NCBI GenBank assembly: GCA_002492415.1
Contig: DKYK01000015.1
Coordinates: 1 to 22,525 of the forward strand
Direction: 5' to 3'
Source: Christensenella sp. UBA7102
GTDB taxonomy: Bacteria > Bacillota > Clostridia > Christensenellales > UBA1750
Length of the DNA: 22,525 nucleotides
Shown here piece after piece: positions 14,859 to 21,336 of the stretch. The position numbers were made by a program, and so were the translations under genes. Position 1 is the stretch's first letter; every line of letters begins with the position of its first letter. Below the pieces are notes generated by a model. It saw only the letters and a list, made by a program, of their open reading frames with translations. It made no database searches and was not told where the DNA came from.

Positions 14859-16796
14859 ATGCACTGGTGGCTTCAAAACGACCTGCGCATGATTCAGAAC
14901 AACCTGCGCGATATCGACGCGGGCATGGATGTGGAAAAATGGTTTGAGCAGATTCGCCTGTCGCACTGCAACTGCGTGATGGTGGGCGCGGGCGGCATCA
15001 CCTCGTTTTTCCCGAGCGAGCTGTCCTGTCAGACGGTAAGCCCTTATCTGGCCGGCGATACGCTGGGCAAAATCGTGGACATCTGTCACAAAAACGGCGT
15101 GCGCGTCATCGCGCGCTTCGACTTTTCCAAGACGCACGAGCGGCTGCTGGCCGAGCATCCCGAGTGGTACTATGTATCGGAAAGCGGGCGGCATCTGCAC
15201 TACAACGACACCGCCGTCACCTGCGTCTGCGGCGACTACCAGCAGCGCATCTCCATCGAGATCCTGCGCGAGGCGCTGCGCAAATACCCCGTGGACGGCG
15301 TGTTTTTCAACATGTTTGGCTTCCAGACCAAGGATTACTCCAATGTCGAGCACGGCATTTGCAACTGCGCCGCCTGCAGGGCCGCCTACCGCGAGTTCAG
15401 CGGACGCGACCTGCCCAGGGGCGACAGCTGGAAGGGGGACGAGACGTACGCCGCTTTCAAGGAAAAGACGGTGCATGCGCTGCTCACCCGCATCCGTCAG
15501 GCGGTAAAGGACATCAATCCCGAGGTCGCGGTGTGCACCTATCACCACAACGTGGACATCATCCGCGAGGAATCCAACTCCGCGGTGGACCGTCCGCTGC
15601 CCTTTTTTCTCTATTCCGCGTCGGAAAACTGCGGAACGGCGGCGTTTAGCTGGGCGGGGGAAAAGACCATGCTCAACTGCGCCATCAACGCGGTGGACAT
15701 CTTCTATCGCTTCCAGGGCGTGTCGCCGGAACTGACGAAGATCCGTCTTTATCAGAATATGGCCGCGGGCTCGCAGCTGGATTTCTGCATCATCGGAGAT
15801 TTCGCGGACTATCCGGACCGCGCGGGCGTCGCGGCGATGCGCGAAGTATTTGCGTTCCACGCGCGCAACGCGGCGCTGTATGGGCGCCTCTCCTCCTGTG
15901 CGCGCGTACTGCTCTACCGCCCCGGCAAGGCCGACAAGGAGTACCTGGGGTGGTATAACCTGCTCAAGGAGGCGCACGTGCCCTTCGATTCCCTCGACCA
16001 TTTCGCCGCTGAACTGCACCCTGAAAAGGTGCGAAATCACGACGTACTGATTATCCCTGACCCCCAAAGGGTGCCCGACGCGCTGCTCCACGCGGCCCAA
16101 AACCATGGCCTGCGCATTCTGTTTTCCGCCCTGACGGCGTCCGAAACGCGCGCTGAAACGCTGCTGCAGGCGCGGTTTGTCCGCACGGAAACCGACACGC
16201 GCGCGGCCTATTTATCCACCCGGGACAAGGCTCTTTTCCCCTCCTTTCCGGACCGGGATTGGGTCATTTTGGATCGCGAATTCGGCGTGTTTGCCTGCGA
16301 AAACGGTGCGCTGCCGCTGGTGCATGCGGCGCGCTTCGGCCCGCCGGAGCGCTGCTACGGCCACAGAATTGGCCCTGAAAACGCGCTGCTGACCAGCCAA
16401 GACGGCCGCTTCATGGCGCTGACCTTCCGCGTGGGGCGGCTCTACCGCGACTACGGCTATGCCGATCACAGAGATCTGGCGCTGGATGCGCTGCGCTGCC
16501 TGGCTCCGTCCGCGTTCTCGCTGCTCACAACCGACGCGCCCTCCTGCGCGGAAATCTTCTTAAATACGCTCCCCGACGGCCGCACGCTGCTGCAGATCCT
16601 CAACCTTTCGGGATTCAACGGCGTCACTTTTGCACCCTGCATTCCCCTGCACGGCGTGCACGTGACGCTGCCCGGAAACTATGCCTCCGCTCTTCCGGTA
16701 GACGGCGCCCCAGCCCCCGAACTGGCTGTACAAAGCGGCAGCACGACGCTGACCTTGCCGCCGCTGGGCCGCTACCAGGCGTTCATTCTCGCATAA
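14859..16796 (+). CDS. Putative glycoside hydrolase (GHL6-like TIM barrel with GH42-like middle domain)
   Basis: This 645-residue protein opens with WWLQNDLRMIQNNLRDIDAG and an (alpha/beta)8-like region up to about 340. It resembles the 'hypothetical glycosyl hydrolase 6' group (PF14871), including ARFDFSKTHERL (85-96) and DGVFFNMFGFQ (146-156). The CxCxxC cluster at 168-173 (CNCAAC) is common in these proteins. A middle segment (about 345-455, YNLLKEAHVPFDSLDHF, DVLIIPD) looks like the trimerisation domain of GH42-type enzymes, and the end is beta-rich. There is no signal peptide. AAGGGGG precedes the ATG at 14859. It is the last gene of the GNAT-phosphatase operon and is followed by a strong terminator. 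No activity is experimentally assigned to the family as far as I know. Confidence 0.82.
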   Translation: MHWWLQNDLRMIQNNLRDIDAGMDVEKWFEQIRLSHCNCVMVGAGGITSFFPSELSCQTVSPYLAGDTLGKIVDICHKNGVRVIARFDFSKTHERLLAEHPEWYYVSESGRHLHYNDTAVTCVCGDYQQRISIEILREALRKYPVDGVFFNMFGFQTKDYSNVEHGICNCAACRAAYREFSGRDLPRGDSWKGDETYAAFKEKTVHALLTRIRQAVKDINPEVAVCTYHHNVDIIREESNSAVDRPLPFFLYSASENCGTAAFSWAGEKTMLNCAINAVDIFYRFQGVSPELTKIRLYQNMAAGSQLDFCIIGDFADYPDRAGVAAMREVFAFHARNAALYGRLSSCARVLLYRPGKADKEYLGWYNLLKEAHVPFDSLDHFAAELHPEKVRNHDVLIIPDPQRVPDALLHAAQNHGLRILFSALTASETRAETLLQARFVRTETDTRAAYLSTRDKALFPSFPDRDWVILDREFGVFACENGALPLVHAARFGPPERCYGHRIGPENALLTSQDGRFMALTFRVGRLYRDYGYADHRDLALDALRCLAPSAFSLLTTDAPSCAEIFLNTLPDGRTLLQILNLSGFNGVTFAPCIPLHGVHVTLPGNYASALPVDGAPAPELAVQSGSTTLTLPPLGRYQAFILA

Positions 16797-16812
16797 CGCG
16801 CTTTGAGTACCT

Positions 16813-16844
16813 CCCTTCCGCGCCAAGGCACGGAAGGGTTTTTT
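16813..16844 (+). terminator. Terminator of the GNAT/phosphatase/hydrolase operon
   Basis: An 8-bp GC-rich stem (CCCTTCCG with CGGAAGGG), a 10-nt loop and six T residues, 17 nt after the stop codon. Confidence 0.92.
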
Positions 16845-16919
16845 GCGTCGGCACACCTTGGGAACGCGCCGCATACACTGCCCATGTAAATGCTTCCCCC
16901 GCGCTCAGGAGGGATGATT

Positions 16920-17684
16920 ATGGAGGATGCTTTGCTTGTTTTTGACCGCGTCTGTATGCGCTACCATCAGGAGAGCGGCGAGACGGCGGTCTTGGAAGAT
17001 TTCTCACTTTCCGTACGTCGGGGCGAATTTGTCGCGCTGCTCGGCCCCAGCGGCTGCGGAAAGTCCACGGTGCTCTCGCTCGCGGCGGGACTTCTTCGCC
17101 CGGACGCCGGCCGTGTGCTGCTGCGTGGCCAGCCCATCCAGTCGCCGCCGGCGCACATGGGCTACATGCTGCAGCGTGACCACCTGTTTGACTGGCTGAC
17201 GGTGCGCGACAACGCGCTGGTGGGTCTGCGCGTGCGGGGAAAGCCCGACGCGGGGCAGCTGGCGCGGGTGGACGCGCTGCTGGAGAGCTGCGGCCTTGCG
17301 GAATTTGCGCACGCGTTTCCGGGCCAGCTGTCGGGCGGCATGCGGCAGCGCGCGGCGCTGGTGCGCACACTCGCGGTGGAGCCGGACTTCCTGCTGCTGG
17401 ACGAACCCTTCTCCGCGCTGGACTCGCAGACGCGCATCCAGCTGGCGGACGAGATCAAGCAGGCGCTGGCCGGCAGCGACCGCGCGACTATATTGGTCAC
17501 GCACGACGTGTCGGAGGCGATATCGATGGCGGACCGGGTGGTGGTGCTGACGCATCGTCCGGCGCGGATCCGCTCGGTACACAGGATTGCGCTGGAGGGC
17601 AGCCCCATGCAGCGGCGGCGCGACGCGCAGTTCCGCGACTACTTTGACCGCATTTGGAAGGAGCTGGACGTGCATGTACAATGA
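16920..17684 (+). CDS. ABC transporter ATP-binding protein (nitrate/sulfonate/taurine type)
   Basis: This 254-residue ATPase of the SsuB/TauB/NrtD type energises an importer. All motifs are present: Walker A GPSGCGKST, Q-loop YMLQRDHLFDW, signature LSGGMRQRAALVR, Walker B FLLLDEPFSALD and the H-loop histidine in LVTHDVSEA. I chose the ATG at 16920, which has AGGAGGG ending 6 nt upstream, over the in-frame ATG at 16914 and the ORF start at 16890. The stop overlaps the permease start by 11 nt, showing coupling. The substrate is not known. Confidence 0.93.
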   Translation: MEDALLVFDRVCMRYHQESGETAVLEDFSLSVRRGEFVALLGPSGCGKSTVLSLAAGLLRPDAGRVLLRGQPIQSPPAHMGYMLQRDHLFDWLTVRDNALVGLRVRGKPDAGQLARVDALLESCGLAEFAHAFPGQLSGGMRQRAALVRTLAVEPDFLLLDEPFSALDSQTRIQLADEIKQALAGSDRATILVTHDVSEAISMADRVVVLTHRPARIRSVHRIALEGSPMQRRRDAQFRDYFDRIWKELDVHVQ

Positions 17685-18480
17685 GTCGGCGGCGCAGAAG
17701 AAGTATTTGGCGGGACTGCGGCACAAAAAATGGGGCATCACCGCGGCAAGATGGGGCATACTGGTTGTGTTCCTGCTGCTGTGGGAGGCGCTGGCGCGGC
17801 TGGGCGTGATCGACGCGTTCCTGCTGTCCAGCCCCAGCCGCATGGCGGGCGCGCTGTGGACGCTCGCGCGCACGGGCGAGCTATGGCTGCACGTGGGCGT
17901 GACGCTGTGGGAGACGATTGTGGGCTTTGTCGTGGGCTCGGTGCTGGGCATCGCGCTGGCTGTGGCGCTGTGGTGGTCGGACACGCTGTGCCGCATATTG
18001 GATCCATATCTGGTGGTGCTCAACGCGCTGCCCAAGATTGCCCTGGGGCCGGTGCTCATTGTGTGGATCGGCTCGGGCATGCCGGCCATTATCGTGATGA
18101 GCCTGCTGGTATCGGTGATTGTGACGATGGTGACGGTGCTGGGTGGTTTTTTGGGCACGGAGCCGGAAAAGCTGACGCTGCTCAGGTCCTTCGGCGCGAG
18201 CAAGCTGCAGTGCTTTACGATGGTGGTTTTCCCAGGCGCTCTGCCCACGACGGTCTCCGCGCTGAAGCTGGGCATCGGCATGAGCTGGGTGGGCGTGATC
18301 GTCGGGGAGTTTCTGGTCAGTCGGGCAGGGCTTGGGTACCTGATCGTCTACGGCGGGCAGGTATTTAAGCTGGACCTGGTGATGGCGGGCACGGCGGTGC
18401 TGTGCGTGCTGGCGGCGCTGATGTATCTGGGCGTGGCGTATTGCGAAAAACGGCTGCGCGCCCGCCGCGCGCATGCGTGA
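17674..18480 (+). CDS. ABC transporter permease (BPD_transp_1, SsuC/TauC-like)
   Basis: This 268-residue membrane permease has about six helices. The EAA-loop region runs around EKLTLLRSFGASKLQCFTMVVFPGALPT, where it contacts the ATPase. The N-terminal helix VVFLLLWEALARLG, the LLSSPSRMAGAL segment and GLGYLIVYGGQVF near the end match the nitrate/sulfonate/taurine permease group. The ATG at 17674 lies inside the ATPase gene end and has GGAAGGAG 10 nt upstream. No substrate-binding protein gene is adjacent in this window. The next element is the promoter of a structured RNA. Confidence 0.92.
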   Translation: MYNESAAQKKYLAGLRHKKWGITAARWGILVVFLLLWEALARLGVIDAFLLSSPSRMAGALWTLARTGELWLHVGVTLWETIVGFVVGSVLGIALAVALWWSDTLCRILDPYLVVLNALPKIALGPVLIVWIGSGMPAIIVMSLLVSVIVTMVTVLGGFLGTEPEKLTLLRSFGASKLQCFTMVVFPGALPTTVSALKLGIGMSWVGVIVGEFLVSRAGLGYLIVYGGQVFKLDLVMAGTAVLCVLAALMYLGVAYCEKRLRARRAHA

Positions 18481-18501
18481 CGAGAAAGAAAAACTTGGCG
18501 C

Positions 18502-18531
18502 TTGACAAGCGCGGAGAAGCGGCGCTATAAT
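18502..18531 (+). promoter_or_regulatory. Consensus promoter of the structured RNA (probable 6S RNA)
   Basis: TTGACA and TATAAT are perfect consensus hexamers, separated by 18 nt. They are followed by an RNA-like sequence with no open frame, giving a start near 18538. Confidence 0.85.
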
Positions 18532-18537
18532 AGAGCC

Positions 18538-18738
18538 ACAAGAAATCCTGGGGTGTTCGTAACGTCCTGATTTTGAACCTACAGACTCAAAATGGAGCCT
18601 GAGTCGTTCGTTCCAATGCCAAGCCGCCTTCCCTTCGGGGAACTGTCAGCGGAAGGCAGCGGACGCGCGCAGGGCACCACCCTGCTTTACGTAGCAGGTG
18701 TCAAAATAGGGCGAGCGGCACTTTGGGGTTTTTCTTGC
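18538..18738 (+). ncRNA. ssrS: Structured small RNA, probable 6S RNA
   Basis: A stretch of about 200 nt without a supported gene directly follows a consensus promoter. Its ends pair (CAAGAAA at 18539-18545 with TTTCTTG at 18731-18737). A second inner pairing joins GTCCTGATTTTG with CAAAATAGGGC. Between these lie a GACTCA/TGAGTC hairpin, a CCGCCTTCC/GGAAGGCAGCGG hairpin and a CCTGCT/AGCAGG hairpin. A long, mostly double-stranded rod with closing stem, open middle and terminal arm, at about 200 nt, is the 6S RNA plan. 6S RNA binds the sigma-A holoenzyme and dampens transcription. The TTTTGAACCTAC string resembles Firmicute 6S sequences as I remember them. I rank SRP RNA and tmRNA as unlikely because their hallmark sequences are absent. 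Confidence 0.62.
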
Positions 18739-18741
18739 TTT

Positions 18742-18764
18742 CTGCGCAGCGAAAAACTTTTTTG
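18742..18764 (+). terminator. Possible terminator of the structured RNA
   Basis: A short bulged stem (TTTC-GC with GC-GAAA) is followed by AAC and six T residues shortly after the RNA closing stem. It is weak by itself but well placed. Confidence 0.35.
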
Positions 18765-18783
18765 AGAAAAAGCTGAAAAAGTG

Positions 18784-18812
18784 TTGACAATTTCCGGACG
18801 GGCTGTTATAAT
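18784..18812 (+). promoter_or_regulatory. Consensus promoter of the tRNA-Gln/tRNA-Glu operon
   Basis: TTGACA and TATAAT, both perfect, with a 17-nt spacer, about 38 nt before tRNA-Gln. Confidence 0.88.
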
Positions 18813-18850
18813 AATCCCCGTTGACATGGTAATAGGTCAACGAACGGTAT

Positions 18851-18924
18851 AGCGGGATGGTGTAACGGTAGCACCTACGACTCTGACTCGTATTGCCTAG
18901 GTTCGAATCCTAGTCCCGCTGCCA
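18851..18924 (+). tRNA. tRNA-Gln (anticodon CTG)
   Basis: A 74-nt cloverleaf with acceptor stem AGCGGGA/TCCCGCT. The anticodon stem TACGA/TCGTA encloses CTCTGAC, giving anticodon CTG. The T-loop is GTTCGAATC, with discriminator G and encoded CCA. First tRNA of a two-gene operon. Confidence 0.95.
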
Positions 18925-18932
18925 ATTTATTT

Positions 18933-19008
18933 GCCTCCATGGTCTAGTGGCCTAGGACACCGCCCTCTCACGGCGGCAACAGGGGTTCGAATCCCCTTGG
19001 AGGTGCCA
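18933..19008 (+). tRNA. tRNA-Glu (anticodon CTC)
   Basis: A 76-nt cloverleaf with acceptor stem GCCTCCA/TGGAGGT. The anticodon stem CCGCC/GGCGG encloses CTCTCAC, giving anticodon CTC. The T-arm is AGGGG/CCCCT, with discriminator G and encoded CCA. It lies 8 nt after tRNA-Gln and is cotranscribed with it. Confidence 0.95.
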
Positions 19009-19010
19009 GA

Positions 19011-19043
19011 AAAATCCCGAGTGCAGTGCATTCGGGATTTTTT
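19011..19043 (+). terminator. Terminator of the tRNA operon
   Basis: A 10-bp stem (AAAATCCCGA with TCGGGATTTT) and 11-nt loop run into a T-run, starting 3 nt after tRNA-Glu. Confidence 0.85.
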
Positions 19044-19068
19044 CGTGCAACCGAGGGAAAGGACAGGG

Positions 19069-20067
19069 ATGAACATGACGGTTGTGGGCGGTAAGAAGGG
19101 CCTTGCGCTGTGCGTGCTGGAGGTGCTGCGGCGACACTCTTCGCAGGAGCGGCCGATGACGATGGCGCAGATCGAGGACGGGCTGCGCAGCGAGTTCGGG
19201 ATGCAGGCGGGACGCAACGCAGTGGCGCGCAACCTGTCGCTGCTGCGCGAGCTGGGGTATGACATTGGCAAGGGGCCGGGCGGAAAGGGCGTGTATCTGG
19301 AGCCGGTATTCTCCGATGGTGAGTTGCGCGTGCTCATCGACAGCGTGCTGCTGAGCCGATACATCCCGTCGGATGAGGCGCGCGTGCTCATCGGCAAGCT
19401 GCAGGGCATGGGGCGACCCGGGTTCTCGGACGGTCTGCGCGGCGTGCAGGCCGTGGATAAGTGGAACCGCACGCACAACCGGGATTTCTTTGAGCGGATG
19501 GAGGCGCTGACGAGGGCTATCGCGGCGCACGTGCAGGTGCGGTTCCAGTACGGCCACGTGGGCACGGATGGGCAGCTGCACGACGACGGACGCATGAGGC
19601 AGGCACACCCGCTGGCGCTGATCTGCGCGCAGGGGCAGTATTATCTGCTGGCGTGCTACGAGGGGGCGCAGGAAGTGCGCCACTTCCGGGTAGACCATAT
19701 CAGCGGCCTTGCGGCGACGGAATTGCCCGCGCGCACGGCCTACGACCTGCCGGACTTTCACGGCGGGGTGGACATGGCGCGGTATGCGGCGGAGCACCGG
19801 TACATGTTCAGCGGCGTTCCGATGCGCGTGCGGCTGCGTGTGCCCGTGAGCAAGGCGGGACAGGTGTACGACGCCTTCGGGCAGTACGCGCGCATGACGC
19901 CGGAGACGGACGGGGAGAACATGGTGGTGCAGCTCACCTCCTCGCTGGAAAACATGCGCATCTTCGCGCTGCAGTATGCGGGGATCTGCGAGGTCCTCGA
20001 GCCGGAGGAGCTGCGCGAAATGGTGCGTCAGGATGTGGAGAAGATTGCCCGCAAGTATGAAATTTGA
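19069..20067 (+). CDS. WYL-domain transcriptional regulator (DeoR/YafY-like)
   Basis: This 332-residue protein has an N-terminal winged helix-turn-helix (about 8-72, LCVLEVLRRHSSQERPMTMAQIEDGL and the RNAVARNLSLLRELGYDI recognition region). A central WYL domain (about 145-235) shows RQAHPLALICAQGQYYLLACY and the VRHFRVDHISGL strand. A C-terminal WCX extension ends at residue 332. WYL domains are thought to bind nucleic acid or small ligands. The ATG at 19069 has GAAAGGA 5 nt upstream; a second in-frame ATG at 19075 is possible. It begins 26 nt after the tRNA terminator, which leaves little room for a separate promoter. A convergent gene follows beyond a shared terminator. Target genes are unknown. 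Confidence 0.9.
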   Translation: MNMTVVGGKKGLALCVLEVLRRHSSQERPMTMAQIEDGLRSEFGMQAGRNAVARNLSLLRELGYDIGKGPGGKGVYLEPVFSDGELRVLIDSVLLSRYIPSDEARVLIGKLQGMGRPGFSDGLRGVQAVDKWNRTHNRDFFERMEALTRAIAAHVQVRFQYGHVGTDGQLHDDGRMRQAHPLALICAQGQYYLLACYEGAQEVRHFRVDHISGLAATELPARTAYDLPDFHGGVDMARYAAEHRYMFSGVPMRVRLRVPVSKAGQVYDAFGQYARMTPETDGENMVVQLTSSLENMRIFALQYAGICEVLEPEELREMVRQDVEKIARKYEI

Positions 20068-20073
20068 GCAAAA

Positions 20074-20114
20074 CAGGTCCGCTTCCCGGGATGATGAACG
20101 GGGAGCGGACCCTG
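20074..20114. terminator. Bidirectional terminator between the WYL regulator and queT
   Basis: A stem of about 14 bp (CAGG-TCCGCTTCCC with GGGGAGCGGACCCTG, one bulge and a wobble) lies between convergent stops. The minus-strand side is followed by TTTTGC and the plus side by TGTTTG, so both directions may be served. Confidence 0.75.
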
Positions 20115-20127
20115 TGTTTGCCCAAGA

Positions 20128-20607
20128 TCAGTGCAGGAACCGATCGGGGAGAAACTTTTTGAGGGCATAGTACAGCGGCAGACCCAGCGCGTAAACCACC
20201 ACGGCCTCGCCCAGCCCCACAGACAGCGCGGAGGGCCAGAAGGGCAGGCCGGCGGCCAGGTGCAGCGTAAAGTAGCCCACGACCAACGCGTTGACCAACA
20301 CAACGGGCAGCACCGCGATCCAGGCGGGCAGTTTGCGCAGAAAATAGGTGGCGACGGAGGCGAACAGCGTGGCCAGGGAGCCGAACACAATGTCCATCAC
20401 ACCGTAGCCGCCCAGCAGGTTGCTCAGCAGGCAGCCCACCAGCAAGCCGGGGATGGCTTCGGGCATGAGCAGGGGCAGCACGGTGAGCGCCTCGCTGATG
20501 CGGAATTGCACGTCGCCATAGGAGATGGAGAAAAAGGCCATGCACAGCACGGCGTACAGCGCGGCGATGAGCGCGCCGCGAACGAGTCTGCGGGTGGTAA
20601 GTTTCAT
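20128..20607 (-). CDS. queT: QueT, predicted queuosine-precursor ECF transporter substrate-binding (S) component
   Basis: This 159-residue membrane protein has five to six helices and matches the QueT family (PF06177). The family signature Y-G-D-V-Q-F-R-I-S-E-A-L-T-V-L-P (30-45) is followed by PEAIPGLLVGCLLSNLLGG and MDIVFGSLATL. QueT is the predicted S-component of an energy-coupling-factor importer for preQ0/preQ1-type precursors and would work with shared EcfA/EcfT subunits encoded elsewhere. The ATG at 20607 has AGGAGT 10 nt upstream. The longer frame to 20811 reads through the riboswitch and is not coding. The preQ1-I aptamer at 20766-20805 is independent support for this role. Confidence 0.94.
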   Translation of the reverse strand: MKLTTRRLVRGALIAALYAVLCMAFFSISYGDVQFRISEALTVLPLLMPEAIPGLLVGCLLSNLLGGYGVMDIVFGSLATLFASVATYFLRKLPAWIAVLPVVLVNALVVGYFTLHLAAGLPFWPSALSVGLGEAVVVYALGLPLYYALKKFLPDRFLH

Positions 20608-20657
20608 AGTGGGGGACACTCCTGTTCTTTGAAATCCTTTTACTTGACAGAAAATGA

Positions 20658-20684
20658 GGGGAGCGGCCATTGTGACCGCTCCCC
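20658..20684 (-). promoter_or_regulatory. Putative expression-platform hairpin of the preQ1 riboswitch
   Basis: On the minus strand GGGGAGCGG and CCGCTCCCC form a 9-bp stem with a 9-nt loop about 35 nt before the queT ribosome binding site. It is followed by TCATTTTCTG, a poor T-tract. A second long hairpin-capable region (GCCTGC with GCAGGC outside, GGGCGCG with CGCGCGTCC inside) lies between it and the aptamer. These are the likely switching elements, though terminator or anti-SD action cannot be decided by eye. Confidence 0.5.
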
Positions 20685-20765
20685 CGCGCGCAAAACACGC
20701 AAACGACAGCCTGCGCAGGGACGCGCGTGCACAAACGCGCCCACAGCCTGCAGGCAGCCAGAAAT

Positions 20766-20805
20766 CCGTAGTTTTGTTTAACGACGGGATGGTCACGAAC
20801 CGTCT
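20766..20805 (-). promoter_or_regulatory. preQ1-I riboswitch aptamer
   Basis: On the minus strand P1 is GACGG paired with CCGTC around a 12-nt loop starting TTC. After P1 the A-rich tail GTTAAACAAAACTACGG follows, closely resembling the Thermoanaerobacter preQ1-I tail (GUUAACAAAACAAGG). The tail can pair back to the loop (CGTG with TACG) to make the pseudoknot. It lies 160 nt upstream of queT, a gene class these riboswitches commonly control, and binds the queuosine precursor preQ1. Confidence 0.9.
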
Positions 20806-20822
20806 ATTCATTTACAGCACAC

Positions 20823-20831
20823 AGTATACCA
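20823..20831 (-). promoter_or_regulatory. Extended -10 promoter of the preQ1-queT transcript
   Basis: On the minus strand TGG-TATACT forms an extended -10, placing the start a few nt before the aptamer. No good -35 is at 17 nt (CATTTT). Confidence 0.5.
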
Positions 20832-20894
20832 GCTTTTGCGGATACAAAATGCTAAGAATATGTAAATTTATGAGAATAGAAGCCGCTGATAGAG

Positions 20895-20930
20895 AATAAG
20901 CCCCATTGCTTTGCTGCAATGGGGCTTATT
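20895..20930. terminator. Long perfect hairpin, probable bidirectional terminator
   Basis: A perfect 15-bp stem (AATAAGCCCCATTGC with GCAATGGGGCTTATT) with a 6-nt loop. The minus strand continues with CTCT and the plus strand with TAGC, so the T-run is built into the stem ends. It follows the HPr-like gene on the minus strand. Confidence 0.65.
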
Positions 20931-20941
20931 TAGCAAGCTGT

Positions 20942-20965
20942 AAGCCGCATTGCGGCTTTATTTTT
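20942..20965 (+). terminator. Second hairpin with T-run
   Basis: A 7-bp stem (AAGCCGC with GCGGCTT, 3-nt loop) is followed by TATTTTT on the plus strand. No plus-strand gene ends here, so its purpose is unclear; it may back up the neighbouring hairpin. Confidence 0.5.
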
Positions 20966-21011
20966 CAGATGGTACGCCCTTCCTTTGCAGGGCAGGCGCT
21001 TGGTCGGAAGC

Positions 21012-21239
21012 CTACACGATGAAAGGCTTGATCTCCTCCAGGAGATCCTCACAGTCGTTCTCGTAAACTTCCATGGTGATGGGCTTATTCAGGTCGAGGC
21101 TGAAGATGCCCAGGATGGACTTTGCATCAACAACATGACGACCGGAACGAAGATCGATGTCGTAAGGGTACTTGCTGACGATGTTGACAAAATCCTTTAC
21201 GTTTTCCGCCAGGGACAGATGGATGGTAACCGACTTCAT
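21012..21239 (-). CDS. HPr-like phosphocarrier-fold protein lacking the active-site histidine (Crh-like)
   Basis: This 75-residue protein has the HPr fold pattern but is shorter than HPr (about 87 residues). The GIHARPA segment that holds phosphorylatable His15 is replaced by LAENVKDFVNI, so it cannot accept phosphate from enzyme I. The serine region is kept: DAKSILGIFSLDL places Ser41 where HPr has Ser46, the site of HPr kinase. This combination matches Crh, the Bacillus catabolite-repression cofactor, although direct orthology cannot be claimed. The ATG at 21239 follows AAAGGAGGTT by about 9 nt. It is monocistronic with its own promoter and downstream hairpins, and is divergent from tRNA-Val. 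Confidence 0.85.
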   Translation of the reverse strand: MKSVTIHLSLAENVKDFVNIVSKYPYDIDLRSGRHVVDAKSILGIFSLDLNKPITMEVYENDCEDLLEEIKPFIV

Positions 21240-21269
21240 AAGCAACAACCTCCTTTCGATTACAGACAC

Positions 21270-21297
21270 AGTATAACACAAAAAATCCCAGTATCAA
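21270..21297 (-). promoter_or_regulatory. Promoter of the HPr-like gene
   Basis: On the minus strand TTGATA is followed after 16 nt by TATACT, about 30 nt before the start codon. Confidence 0.65.
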
Positions 21298-21336
21298 GGG
21301 GTTTTGGGAAAACTTAAAAAAAGTTGATTTTGGGTA

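Noticed and set aside
14820..16106. 428-residue minus-strand frame opposite the GHL6-like gene
   Set aside because: It overlaps a coherent plus-strand operon, has low-complexity composition and no start signals.
17004..18281. 425-residue minus-strand frame across the ABC genes
   Set aside because: It covers the mirror of two well-supported ABC transporter genes and shows no domain.
18538..18738. SRP (4.5S/scRNA) or tmRNA as the identity of the structured RNA
   Set aside because: A GGAA next to GTCAG and CAGC looked like the SRP tip, but the required asymmetric loop sequences and spacing are missing. No tRNA-like ends are present for tmRNA.
20608..20811. N-terminal extension of the QueT frame
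   Set aside because: It translates the riboswitch and its hairpins; the ATG at 20607 matches the family start and has an SD.
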